DNA from: Manis javanica
Lineage: Eukaryota; Chordata; Mammalia; Pholidota; Manidae
Length of the DNA: 64,000 nt
Direction of reading: 5' to 3'
Assembly: GCF_040802235.1 (NCBI RefSeq)
Contig: NC_133158.1
Span: 158,670,401-158,734,400, forward strand
The notes under the pieces were generated by a model, which saw only the letters and a program-made list of their open reading frames with translations, was not told the origin of the DNA and made no database searches. Below, in pieces: positions 39,575 to 51,385 of the stretch (positions within the stretch are counted from its first letter, which is position 1; the number at the start of each line of letters is the position of its first letter). The position numbers and the translations under genes were made by a program.

Positions 39575-40830
39575 GATCTACTTTTAAATACCTCCATTGT
39601 GTATTTCATTTCAGATACTGTATTTTTCAAAGTTTCTATCTCTTTCTTGAAGTCCTCCCTGAGATATTGACTATTTTTCTGTAGCTGTGTGAACATGTTT
39701 ATGACTTTTATTTTGAAATCTTTATCAAGAAGACTGGTGATTTCAGTTTCACTAAGCCCTCTTTTTTCTTTTTTTTTTTTTGAATTTTTGTTTAAACCAA
39801 ATTCCTCTGTCTTTTCACTTTTTTTGTCTGTGTGTTTCTTTGTCTGTGGTGTTTCTTATGGGGTATTAGGTTGTGTAGGAAGCACCCTATAGTGTCCAGA
39901 AGCTCTGGCTGTGTGGAGCTTCTGTGCACCTGCAGCAATGGTGGAGGTCGCAGGAAAGAGAACTGACACCTGCCAGCAAGAAGGAGTTCAGCTGAGAGGG
40001 TTTCTTTCCTTCTCAGCTGCAACGCCTGCTTCCACTGCCAGGTCCAGTGGGCTGTGCATGCAGGGAAGAACCTCTGTGCTGTTCTTCTGTATAGCCACCT
40101 CCAGCTTTCCTGGCACCATGGCCAGGACAGCAGCTGAGCAGAACAAATGTCCTCTGAGAGGAAGGAGCAGTAGGCTGTGTATCACAGTGGTGGTTCTAAG
40201 GGATGCATTGCCAGCTAGGGGGATGGAGCATCTGAAGCTCCTCAGAGTTTCCAACCTGCTGTCCTGAGTTTTCCAGGCTGATTTGTACACCTCCCCTTTT
40301 TTCTGAGGAGTGAGCTCTGCGTAATCTTTGTTCCTTTGGTGTCCCTCTCAATAATGAGAAATCTTCTAAACTGCTTGACTTTCTTTTGTCTCAGGGGGCT
40401 GGTTATGCCTGCCTATTCTCTAAGAGTGGCTGGACTCTCAGTCTCTTCAAGTATTCTGCCTGTCTTTGTTTTCAACCCTACTAATATCCAGAGGACCATG
40501 CAATGTAGGTTCATGCTCCTGGAGAAGATCTCCAGGGCTGGATGTTCAGCAGTCCTGGACTTCTGCTCCCTCCCACTCTATTTCTCTTCCTCCCATTTAT
40601 TGGTTGTGGTTAAGGGAGGGCTTGGGTCTTCCTGGATCATAGCTTTCTACTTTTTCTACCTTTTCTGTGAGGTCTTCTCTTTCCCCCAGATACAGGCAGT
40701 CTGTTCTGCAGTCTTTGAGTCACTTTTTCAGGATAGCTGTATTTGCTGTATTTTCATGTTTTATATGATTTTGGGGGAGGTTTCTGCCCCACTTTTCATG
40801 CTGCCATCTTTTCCACTTCTCAGATCTTAC
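39575..40830 (-). mobile_element. Older L1 5' end (5'UTR plus ORF1 N-terminus)
   Basis: Aligns with element D's 5' end: ORF1 N-terminal coiled-coil text at 39575-39770, then 5'UTR to about 40830, ending in catgctgccatctttt (reverse of an AAGATGGCAGCATG start). ORF1's RNA-binding half and all of ORF2 that should follow on the left are absent; element E abuts instead. The plus-strand frames at 39911-40267 and 40336-40890 fall in the 5'UTR and are not genes. Confidence 0.88.
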
Positions 40831-41990
40831 ATTTTAAAAGCAACATACTTTCATAAAATCAAAATGAAAGAGAATTTTGTAAAGCAGTAAATAATACCTT
40901 TCAATTTATTCAGTCCCATACCTTTCACCACAGTGCCCCAAAGTTAGCAGTTTCGAATGAACCATTCTAATTATTTAGCTAACTATCCATAGCTGTACTT
41001 GGTTTTGATTAAATAATGATAATCCTATTATACATATTTAGTGCATTTTTTTTCAAGTAGGACAACAATAAATGTATCAGGGAATTAATTAAGCAAAGAG
41101 AACATTCTTAGCACAGTTTATGATCAGGAATTAGCAATAAATATTGTCACTTTATTTTATTAATATGACCTTTATTATCATTATAATAAATGGATTTTAT
41201 ACATAGTATTTACCAATCTTATTTAAAGTGTATCAATACAATAAGCCAAGAATGTGTGAGACATTTAATGAAGTATGAAGTGATTCATTATTAGATGACC
41301 TTTGGTATAATATTATGTATAACAGTGGTATTATAACCAGATTTTAAAAAATATCTCTTAAAATTCCATTTTAATAAATACTGATGACATAGATTAAATT
41401 ACATAAGGTCTGGGGTTTGCCTGAGCTCTGGAGGAGATGGGGTTGTGGCTTAGATTTGACTATGGGTGGAATATGTAACTGTTCATATATTAATTGCTGA
41501 AGCTGGGTAATGGGTATAAAGAAATCTATTCCACTGTTACTCATATTTTTGTGGAATTTTATAATAAAAATTTAACAGACTAATCACTAGGGAATGGATG
41601 TATTATTTGGAAGAATAATGCCCAGGAAAGCAACTCACCTTATGAAAAATACAAATGAATGTCATTTTACTCCCTTATATATATGTACATATATAAATAT
41701 ATATATATAAAATAAGTGCATGTATATGCCTATTTATATATATACACTATATATATATGTATTTAATGACTTAAATGTCAGTAATTAATATGTAAGTAAT
41801 AAGTTAAATATCAAAGGTAAATTTATCAACATAATATAAGGAAATAGAGAGGAATGTTTTATGTTACATATAGGTACAGAACATCCTAAAATGATCTAAC
41901 AGTACAAGCTAAAAGAAAAAAAAAGATGGCTTAAATATATCTAATTAAAGAATTTCATTTTAATTAAGAACACTGAACAAAATTGAAAGA
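40831..41990. other. Anonymous AT-rich DNA
   Basis: No gene. TA-rich low-complexity sequence at about 41685-41765. Confidence 0.6.
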
Positions 41991-42830
41991 TAAATGACTT
42001 TTAACATTGGTAACATATACAGTTAAGAATATATAAGAATATAAAATAATTCTTGAAAATCAATAAGAAAAATTTCATGAAAATTATAAAATTCACAGAT
42101 GTTATAAGATACAAAGTCTATAAATGAAAAACTATGAGTGAAAAAGAAGATGCAAACTAGAACAATCCAAGTTATCACTTTATATTGCACTAGGCAAATT
42201 TTAATAATTTTGAGGTGAATGTAAAACAAAGAATACACTGCCAAAGGGGGTATGCATATGCATGTAAAAAGCATGTCTTATAATACATGGACTTGCATTG
42301 AGTGTTTGAGGATGAGTAGAATATTAATGGTAACAGTTTACAATTCTAGGCAATAGGGATAACGGACAAACTCACAGAAGTGAAAATTAACATGTTTGTG
42401 TGTGGAAGGAGCGTAGTGATGTGACTGGGCTTGTTTTATCACTTTATCAAATTATTTATAGCCTTGTGCAGAATATGGTGAATAGATCCACCCAAAGAAC
42501 AGCCAAAGACTTAATCTCTACTTGGTAATATATTTGATGAAAAAGGCAGAGATAAATCTATTAAAAATAGTACGCAACCTCATAAAGTATGTCTGATTAT
42601 AGTTCAGGTTCCGAGTGCAGGGAAAGTTCTAGCAAGCAACGATGTTACCTTGACAACAAATTAACCATAGATAACCTCTGGCACACTTTACCATAGGGCA
42701 ATAAAAAGTATGCAGGCTTATTTGGCCAAATATTTGAGGAACTGTCAGCATGTTAAGCAAGTTACGCATTGCATTTCACTTTTTGTAAAACATGAAAAGT
42801 AAAGCTTGTATATCATGCCAATAACATGAA
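41990..42830 (+). mobile_element. Very old L1M ORF2 fragment
   Basis: Decayed ORF2 text in order: attcttgaaaatcaataag, gatgcaaactagaacaatcc, ttatcactttatattgcac, and a late piece ggcaataaaaagtatgcagg ... cactttttgtaaaacatga typical of the ORF2 end and 3'UTR. Dozens of indels. Confidence 0.5.
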
Positions 42831-45358
42831 TTTTCTTTTCTTTTAGATTTCAGATGGTTTCTCATTTATTTGCTATAACCTTAAAATGCTTTGAATAATG
42901 TTTATGATGCTGTACATGCATTTGAGGCCATTAAATTGAACATCTTCATTTTGGCACAGGGGGAAGCTGATTCCCAGACAGATGAAAAGACTCTTTCAAA
43001 ATCACAAATTAAGTCAGTAGGGAGATCATGATGAAGTCCTCAGCTAAATTCAAATGAACTTAACAAAATGGCTTCCCATGACCATGACATACTTTATTGT
43101 CTCTTTTCTCTATAGGCCCAGTGGCAACTTAAGCCATTTGTGGGAGAATCACTATAGTTGGAGAAGTTTACAGTAGAAGCAGAAACTATAAAAGACTTCT
43201 TAAGATTAAATTTATTGCAAAATTATGACCTGAATAATCTGAAATAGAGTAGCTAGTGGTATATCCTTTAGTTCCACAATAATTCATATTGCTTCAGAAC
43301 TGTTTTTCAGAAGCACAGTTACCTTGAAATAGCAAATACACACAATCCTCAAAATTGAGAAAACATTTAAAATACTATGTTAAGTTCAATATCTGAGTGA
43401 AAAAACATGCCCTAAAATATGCATGTTATATTTACTAAAAGTTAAAGGTATGTTGACAGTGTAAATCTTATTGTTGAAATTCCACAGGGGAGATTCTACA
43501 ACCCCACAGAAATGAGAGATTTGAAAACCTTAGCCAGTTGAAAATGAGACATTTGAGCTTAAATTGTTTCTGCTCTGAAAAAGACCTAAACTGATAGCCC
43601 AGGGTTAGTAATTGCTTGGAAAGTCAACTAGGGATTACTGGGCTTTACCAAAAAAAAATAGAACAGTGAAAGTTTAGCTGTTCTAAGAAATATTGTAGAA
43701 AATAAAAAAATGCTGAATTCTAATTACAATAGTGAAAGTAATCTTAGTTTCCACTTGGAATATTACATGGCAGAAAAGTCCTGGGTCGTGACTGTCAGTA
43801 TAGAGGCAGTCTTATATTTTGTGCTCCCTGTTTATATAATTATTTTGTTTATGCCTTTTGTCTGTTACGCTTATATACATACAGTCTTCCCTTTGCATGG
43901 CAGTGTGAGAACATGAGCAATCATAACTCATGATATATAATGAGTAATTTTTTACACCTTGATAAATTCTCATACTTCTATATAAGTTTGGAACAGAGCC
44001 TAGCATTTCATTCTTTCTATTTTCAATGTCATGAAATACTTCTGAGAGATCCTTCAATGCAAAGTTTTTTGGTTGTTTGTTTTGTTTTATTTTCCCACTA
44101 GCATCACTCCCTCTAGGACATTTTCCTTCTTTTGTTCCTCTGGCTACATATCTGGAAAATAAGATTAGACACCATTGGCAGGGTCAACATGCCCGCAGGC
44201 AAGTGTTTTTTCTATAATTCTACCTTCATTCAATCAGAATTTCACTTATAACATTATCATTTTTAATTTCCTGGCTGCACTTGAGGAGACTGATTCCATC
44301 TTCTGATTATCCATTTTTATAAATGTCACATGATTTCTGTCATTGGTGACTAGGAGGCAATACACTACATTCTTTGCTGTCTGTATGTGATCTGAGTAGC
44401 AGATACACAATGACCAATCCCTGGAAGATCTTTTAATTGAAGAGGAGTGATTGGCATCTAATGATAATGGACATCTAATTTACATAATGATTTGTGAAAT
44501 GAAGAGCTAGCCATGTATGACTCAAGCAAAGTATTTATAGTTGTTATATACAATGCTAAATGGATTTTGAATCATGTTGTTGGGTGATTGGTGTTATCCA
44601 ATAAAACTGGTAAGACGAAATTTGTGCACATTTGATTTAGAGTGCAAAGCAGCAACTGCCTTTGTGTGTGTGTGTTTATGTATTCTGGCAGCAATCTAGA
44701 TTAGAGAACAGAGTTGCTTCATACAGTCTGACAGAACTTCTTAGGGGCAGTTCCTCGAATCTAATCCCCAGGGTGCCATGTGGTAAAGCCTGGGGTTACA
44801 TGGTATGTTCAGAGTGGTGGCACTACAGGAAAGCAACCCAGAAATTCTGAGACTTGGAGCTTACATACAGACATGACTGGCACATTCACTCACCCTTCCC
44901 TCTGGAGAGAGAGAGACATTTACTCTGGAATATAAACAAATCTGCTGGGGAGAGGAAGATTTCTAGCTTTACGGCTTTTGTATGCAAGCCAAGGACTCAG
45001 GGGAAGGTAAAGCTCTAAAGCAAGGCATGGTCTCTGCTTTCCAATGTATCTTTGCCATTTGTCCATCTTTAACCAACTTTGTCAGTATTGTTTGCTCTCA
45101 AGGCCTGGTTCACATAGAAATGTGAAAACATTCATGAAGAATTGTATCCTAACATTGTGTTTTCTTATTCCTTAGTTAATTTTTTTTTGAACAAACCTAA
45201 CTTTCCAAAATACACAATGGAAAAAAAGACAATTATTTCTCTAAAGATCAGTGAACCCTAATTTGTTCATTCTGATAGTAACAAACACAACCAGGATTAA
45301 AAATTAGCATCATAACTACTAATATTTATGAAGCACATTACTTTTTGAAAAGCACATT
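42831..45358. other. Anonymous DNA with possible MIR core
   Basis: No gene seen. The stretch 42940-43030 (cattttggcacagggggaagctgattcccagac ... aaatcacaaattaagtcagtaggga) could be an antisense MIR core. Confidence 0.45.
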
Positions 45359-45375
45359 AAAATATGTTGCCATCT
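45359..45375. repeat. Target-site duplication, left copy (element F)
   Basis: AAAATATGTTGCCATCT, repeated exactly at 50886-50902. It follows a tt dinucleotide, consistent with an L1 endonuclease TT/AAAA-type nick. Confidence 0.97.
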
Positions 45376-48300
45376 CAGAAAATAAGTAAAGACACACAGG
45401 CACTGAACAACACACTAGAACAGATGGACCTAATAGACATCTATAGAACTCTACATCCAAAAGCAACAGGATATACATTCTTCTCAAGTGCACATGGAAC
45501 ATTCTCCAGAATAGACCACATACTAGCTTGCAAAAAGAGCCTCAGTAAATTCCAAAATATTGAAATTCTACCAACCAATTTTTCAGACCACAAAGGTATG
45601 AAAGTAGAAATAAATTCTACAAGGAAAACAAAAAGGCTCACAAACACATCGAGGCTTAACAACATGCTACTAAATAATCAATGGATCAATGAACAAATCA
45701 AAATAGAGATCAAGGAATATATAGAAACAAATGACAACACCAACACTAAGCCCCAACTTCTGTGGGATGCAGCGAAAGCAGTCTTAAGAGGAAAGTATAT
45801 AGCAATCCAGGCACACTTGAAGAAGGAGGAACAATCCCAAATGAATAGTCTAACATCACAATTATCGAAACTGGAAAAAGAAGAACAAATGAGGCCTAAA
45901 GTCAGCAGAAGGAGGGACATAATAAAGATCAGAGAAGAAATAAAAAAAATTGAGAAGAATAAAACAATAGCAAAAATCAACGAAACCAAGAGCTGGTTCT
46001 TTGAGAAAATAAACAAAATAGATAAGCCTTTAGCCCAACTTATTAAGAGAAAAAGAGAGTCAACACAAATCAACATAATCAGAAATGAGAATGGAAAAAT
46101 CATGACAGACTCCACAGAAATACAAAGAATTATTAAAGACTACTATGAAAACCTATATGCTAACAAGCTGGAAAACCTAGAAGAAATGGACAACTTCCTA
46201 GAAAAATACAACCTCCCAAGACTGACCAAGGAAGAAACACAAAAGTTAAACAAACCAATTACAAGCAAAGAAATCGAAACAGTAATCAAAAAACTACCCA
46301 AGAACAAAACCCCGGGGCCGGACGGATTTACCTCGGAATTTTATCAGGCACACAGAGAAGACATAATACCCATTCTCATTAAAGTGTTCCACAAAATAGA
46401 AGAAGAGGGAATACTCCCAAACTCATTCTATGAGGCCAACATCACCCTAATACCAAAACCAGGCAAAGATCCCACCAAAAAAGAAAATTACAGACCAATA
46501 TCCCTGATGAATGTAGATGCAAAAATACTCAATAAAATATTAGCAAACAGAATTCAACAGTATATCAAAAGGATCATACACCGTGACCAAGTGGGGTTCA
46601 TCCCAGGGATGCAAGGATGGTACAACATTCGAAAATCCATCAACATCATCCACCACATCAACAAAAAGAAAGACAAAAACCACATGATCATCTCCATAGA
46701 TGCTGAAAAAGCATTTGACAAAATTCAACATCCATTCATGATAAAAACTCTCAGCAAAATGGGAATAGAGGGCAAGTACCTCAACATAATAAAGGCCATA
46801 TATGATAAACCCACAGCCAGCATTATACTGAACAGTGAGAAGCTGAAAGCATTTCCACTGAGATCAGGAACCAGACAGGGATGCCCACTCTCCCCACTGT
46901 TATTTAAAATAGTACTGGAGGTCCTAGCCACGGCAATCAGACAAAACAAAGAAATACAAGGAATCCAGATTGGTAAAGAAGAAGTTAAACTGTCACTATT
47001 TGCAGATGATATGATACTGTACATAAAAAACCCTAAAGACTCCACTCCAAAACTACTAGAACTGATATCGGAATACAGCAAAGTTGCAGGATACAAAATT
47101 AACACACAGAAATCTGGAGCTTTCCTATACACTAACAACGAATCAATAGAAAGAGAAATCAGGAAAATAATTCCGTTCACCATTGCATCAAAAAGAATAA
47201 AATACCTAGGAATAAACCTAACCAAAGAAGTGAAAGACTTATACTCTGAAAACTACAAGTCACTCTTAAGAGAAATTAAAGGGGACACTAACAAATGGAA
47301 ACTCATCCCATGCTCATGGCTAGGAAGAATTAATATTGTCAAAATGGCCATCCTGCCCAAAGCAATATACAGATTTGATGCAATCCCTCTCAAATTACCA
47401 GCAACATTCTTCAATGAATTGGAACAAATAATTCAAAAATTCATATGGAAACACCAAAGACCCTGAATAGCCAAAGCAATCCTGAAAAAGAAGAATAAAG
47501 TAGGAGGGATCTCACTCCCCAACTTCAAGCTCTACTACAAAGCCATAGTAATCAAGACAATTTGGTACTGGCACAAGAACAGAGCCACAGACCAGTGGAA
47601 CAGATTAGAGACCCCAGAAATTAACCCAAACATATATGGTCAATTAATATCTGATAAAGGAGCCATGGACATACAATGGCAAAATGACAGTCTCTTCAAC
47701 AGATGGTGCTGGCAAAACTGGAGAGCTACATGTAGGAGAATGAAACTGGACCATTGTCTAACCCCATATACAAAGGTAAACTCAAAATGGATCAAAGACC
47801 TGAATGTAAGTCATGAAACCATTAAACTCTTGGAAAAAAACATAGGCAAAAACCTCTTAGACATAAACATGAGTGATCTCTTCTTGAACATATCTCCCCG
47901 GGCAAGGAAAACAACAGAAAAAATGAGCAAGTGGGACTACATTAAGCTGAAAAGCTTCTGTACAGCGAAAGACACCATCAATAGAACAAAAAGGAACCCT
48001 ACAGTATGGGAGAATATATTTGAAAATGACAGATCCGATAAAGGCTTGATGTCCAGAATATATAAAGAGCTCACACGCCTCACCAAACAAAAAACAAATA
48101 ACCCAATTAAAAAATGGGCAGAGGAACTGAACAGACAGTTCTCCAAAAAAGAAATACAGATGGCCAAGAGACACATGAAAAGATGCTCCACATCGCTAAT
48201 TATCAGAGAAATGCAAATTAAAACTACAATGAGGTATCACCTCACACCAGTAAGGATAGCTGCCATCCAAAAGACAAACAACAACAAATGTTGGCGAGGC

Positions 48301-48720
48301 TGTGGAGAAAGGGGAACCCTCCTACACTGCTGGTGGGAATGTAAATTAGTTCAACCATTGTGGAAAGCAGTATGGAGGTGCATCAAAATGCTCAAAACAG
48401 ACCTACCATTTGACCCAGGAATTCCACTCCTAGGAATTTACCCTAAGAACGCAGCAATCAAGTTTGAGAAAGACAGATGCACTCCTATGTTTATCGCAGC
48501 ACTATTTACAATAGCCAAGAATTGGAAGCAATCTAAATGTCCATCGGTAGATGAATGGATAAAGAAGATGTGGTACATATACACAATGGAATACTACTCA
48601 GCCATAAGAAGTGGAAAAATCCAACCATTTGCAGCAACATGGATGGAGCTGGAGAGTATTATGCACAGCGAAATAAGCCAAGAGGAGAAAGAGAAATACC
48701 AAATGATTTCACTCATCTGA
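45376..48720 (+). pseudogene. L1 ORF2, 5'-truncated, one nonsense codon
   Basis: About 1115 codons in a single frame from the truncation point to the stop at 48718-48720, broken only by TGA at 47464-47466 (CGA in the same place in G, a likely CpG transition). Seen in order: end of the endonuclease domain ([25 protein letters not shown]), a Z-like/linker region, RT with [14 protein letters not shown], the [15 protein letters not shown] block, LRQGCPLSP-type text ([14 protein letters not shown]) and catalytic FADD at 46999-47010, thumb, and the C-terminal knuckle C-x3-C-x7-H-x4-C at 48289-48342. About the first 160 residues, including early endonuclease residues, are absent. Minus-strand frames here are shadows. 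Confidence 0.95.
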
Positions 48721-49098
48721 GGAGTATAGGAACAAAGGAAAAACTGAAGGAACAAAACAGCAGTGGAATTACAGAACCCAAAAATGGACTAACAGGTACC
48801 AAAGGGAAAGGAACTGGGGAGGATGGGTGGGCAGGGAAGGATAAGGGGGGGGAACAAGAAGAGGGGTATTAAGATTAGCATGCATGGGGGGGAGGGAGAA
48901 AGGGGAGGGTGGGCTGCACAACACAGAGAGGACAAGTAGTGACTCTACAACATTTTGCTAAGCTGATGGACAGTAACCGTAATGTGGTTGTTAGGGGGGA
49001 CCTGATATAGGGGAGAGCATAGTAAACATACTATTCTTCATGTAAGTGTAGATTAAAATTTAAAAAAAAAAAAGAAAGAAAGAAAGAAAGAAAGAAAA
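48721..49098 (+). other. L1 3'UTR and A-rich tract of element F
   Basis: G-rich polypurine 3'UTR with several G3-G8 runs (48808-48910), potentially quadruplex-forming as known for L1 3'UTRs, then an A11/(GAAA)n tract at 49059-49098. In an ordinary L1 the element would end here. Confidence 0.85.
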
Positions 49099-49245
49099 GG
49101 GGGATTACTCCTTAACAGGATAAAACTATTGGTAAATCAAAGACGCATGCTTTAAATATCCTTAATGTTGATCACTTAAAGGGTGTCAGATGATCAGCTA
49201 TGGAGGTACTCTTTTCAGATAATATTCCTTTCTCTTAATTAAAAA
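49099..49245 (+). other. Extra about 150-bp module in tail of F
   Basis: Between two A-rich tracts (49059-49098 and about 49240-49252) lies gggggattactcctt... sequence also present in G (62410-62560). In element E the L1 3'UTR joins directly to the next block, so this module is absent there. Origin not recognised. Confidence 0.75.
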
Positions 49246-49495
49246 AAAAAAATGCAGTTACTGTGTGCTGACCTCCAATGAGTTCTGCACAGTGGTATAG
49301 AGGGCATGTCAAAGTGTGGGCAAAGGGTCTGTTTGTTTCTACGCAGAAGATCAAGGCCTAGCTTGGATACCCAGAAAATGAACTAAGATACGATATGAGG
49401 AGGAGCTTCCGGCATCAGCACTCTCTGGAGGACTTGTGCCAGGGGATGATCATCAAAAAGCCTCCACAGGGATCCGGACGATGCTGCGGTTGTGG
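49246..49495 (+). other. ERV-derived tail upstream of env-TM (F)
   Basis: Homologous to 33240-33500 (E, opposite strand) and 62560-62805 (G). The minus-strand frames at 49383-49658 are not genes. Confidence 0.6.
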
Positions 49496-49499
49496 CTGC

Positions 49500-49933
49500 A
49501 TCCAGCCCACCATCTCCTGGACTTGCCATAAGAAGGAGGAGGGAGATGTCTAGGCTGGCATGTGCATACAGTGAGACAACGAATTTGACCAGATCTGTAC
49601 TCTTGGAACTCAACCAGGAGTTGGGAGGGGTGCAAGTTGTAGCACTCCAAAATCTCATGACTATAGACTATCTATGGTTAAAAGAACATATGGGATGTGA
49701 ACAGATCCCAGAAATGGGCTGCTTTAATTTGTCTGATGGTTCAAGTACAGTTGGACAATATCCATCATATCATAGATAAATTTTCACAAATGCCTAGGGT
49801 GCCTAAATGGTTTTCTTGGCTTCACTGGAGATGGATGGTAATTATAGATTTGCTTTGTTTATGTCACCGTATTCCTATTATGTTAATATGTGTGTACAAA
49901 TTAGTTAGTAGTTTAAAACCTATACATACTTAA
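49500..49933 (+). pseudogene. Retroviral env-TM fragment, frameshifted (F)
   Basis: Same TM region as in E and G (heptad region, Cys-x7-Cys loop, Trp-rich membrane-proximal region, hydrophobic anchor, short tail), but F lacks 11 bases near 49737 relative to G. This splits it into frames 49492-49779 and 49697-49933. Incomplete and non-functional as an envelope. Confidence 0.82.
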
Positions 49934-50544
49934 GGTACTCTACAAGAAGATATGTCAAAGAAATAATCAATCCTCCCAAGTTTCCTTCATATGCTACATC
50001 TATAGCTTTTCTTCTTCCTTCCTAATTACAACCCTTAAATAGAATTTGTGCCTCATATCGAATTTACCGAGTATCATAATTCCTCCAGGTGGTAAAGATA
50101 CCTCGAGACAAGTGCTGGGCATAGAAGCCACAGGGCATAAATCTGCAAAGAAGTAAAAAGCTAACCTTTGCAAACAATATGTCTTCTCTCTCACTTACCA
50201 ACTTTACATTTCCCTGTATGGCCCCGGAAGATGACTGGTTAGCCAGAGACGGGTAAGATTCCTCAAGGGAGGAACAACCTAAGACAGGCACAGTCGCAGG
50301 GGGGCCATCAGGTGAGAATTTGGGGATCAACAGAGGTGAGGCTCAGAACCTCACCCCCCCTGCTTTGAGAGAAATCTTCTGCATCCGTGGATGTCTTGCT
50401 GCCCTTGTCTAGCCTGGATTAATACTTAGTCCATAGGCACACACCTGATCATCTACATTTGCCCTCTTACAGCTATGTTTTCTACCTTTATCTTGCATCT
50501 ACCTACCACTTCAGCATTTTATTAAAAATAAAAATAATAATAAT

Positions 50545-50555
50545 AATAGGAGAAA
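50545..50555 (+). promoter_or_regulatory. Polypurine tract before LTR (F)
   Basis: A purine stretch (aataggagaaa, following a (TAA)n run) sits immediately before TGTGGGATCA, the LTR start. The equivalent in G (63880-63890) is a cleaner aaagggagaaa. Retroviruses use such tracts to prime plus-strand DNA. Confidence 0.7.
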
Positions 50556-50878
50556 TGTGGGATCAACATATAAATCAAGTACAAAAGTCAAACAAATATT
50601 CATATTTGACCTGATTGTTTATAGGTCATATTGCATGATCAAATCCGAAAGTTTCTGTGATGAATGCCCTTGTACTGTTCACCATGTAAGAATTTATTCA
50701 CTATGTAAGAATTCGTTCACCATGTAAGAACTTGTTCGTTATGGTTCAGAAGATTGGAGACTGACCAGAATTAGGCTTGAGATGGATTAATGATTGTACA
50801 TTGAGCGTTGACCCCCCTATACTGAATTTTATTGTTGTTAACAACCATTTGATCAATAAATATGAGAGATGCCCTCTC
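50556..50878 (+). mobile_element. ERV LTR (U3-R) ending element F
   Basis: Begins TGTGGGATCAAC after the polypurine tract. AATAAA at 50855-50860 lies 18 nt before the poly(A). U5 is missing because transcription ended at the R/poly(A) site. Betaretrovirus-like by layout (PPT then TGTGG start, TM type); class is an inference. Confidence 0.88.
50855..50860 (+). terminator. LTR poly(A) signal AATAAA used by chimera F
   Basis: The only canonical hexamer at usable distance from the terminal poly(A) of the inserted copy. It belongs to the LTR and not to L1. Confidence 0.9.
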
Positions 50879-50885
50879 AAAAAAA

Positions 50886-50902
50886 AAAATATGTTGCCAT
50901 CT
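50886..50902. repeat. Target-site duplication, right copy (element F)
   Basis: Exact copy of 45359-45375; its leading A residues overlap the end of the poly(A). Confidence 0.97.
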
Positions 50903-51022
50903 AATTCCCACTAAATGTTTATAAAATATACATAACAATGTCCTCATCTATAGATTATAAATTAAGAAAGGATGATTCAAGACTTAACCTGCCAGTGATT
51001 ATCCACGTAGCTCCTTAAGAAG

Positions 51023-51385
51023 TGTTTTAGTTGGCTTGGGCTGCCATAACAAATGACCACAGATCAGGTGGCTTAAACAATAGAAATTAATTTTCTCGAA
51101 GTTCAGGAGTCTAGAATTTCAGGGTCCTGGCATGATCAGGTTCTGTGATCTCTCTTTCTGACTTGTAGATGGCCTCTTTCTCATGGTTTTCTCAAATGAA
51201 GGCGAGAGAGAGAAAGAGAGAGCTCCTTGATGTCTCTTGTTAGGACACTAATCTTTTCAGAGCAAGGCCCTACCCCTATGACCTCATTTAACTTGAATTA
51301 CTTCCATAACACTCCTATCTGCCAATATAGTCACATTTGGGCTTAGGGCTTCAATATGTGAATTTGTTTGAAGTCCCCCAAATAC
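51023..51385 (+). mobile_element. MLT1-type LTR (ERVL-MaLR)
   Basis: Begins tgttttagttggcttgggct gccataacaaatgaccacag and continues ggtggcttaaacaatagaaatt, then tgtagatggcctctttctc, gacctcatttaacttgaatt and gcttcaatatgtgaattt, the order of an MLT1 LTR. Diverged and without visible internal region. Confidence 0.85.

Larger units (their letters stand above)
45376..50889 (+). mobile_element. L1 element F, 5'-truncated, with ERV tail
   Basis: Starts inside the ORF2 endonuclease domain (cagaaaataagtaaag..., homologous to 58690 in G) and runs through ORF2, the L1 3'UTR (48721-49058), an A-rich/GAAA tract (49059-49098), about 1.78 kb of ERV env-LTR sequence, and a terminal poly(A) (50879-50889). 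The 17-bp target duplication encloses all of this, proving that L1 and ERV tail were inserted in one event. It is 5'-truncated, so it has no promoter of its own. Confidence 0.97.

Noticed and set aside
31874-39590. Long target duplication for element E
   Set aside because: Only TACTTTT is shared at the two sides, too short and low-complexity to call.
39911-40890. Open frames of 118 and 184 codons resembling a short gene
   Set aside because: They lie in an L1 5'UTR, antisense, homologous to 24.9-25.8 kb; no conserved domain.
49383-49658. Frame on minus strand in ERV tail (also 62697-62927)
   Set aside because: Opposite strand to the retroviral segment; similarity between the two only reflects shared DNA of F and G.
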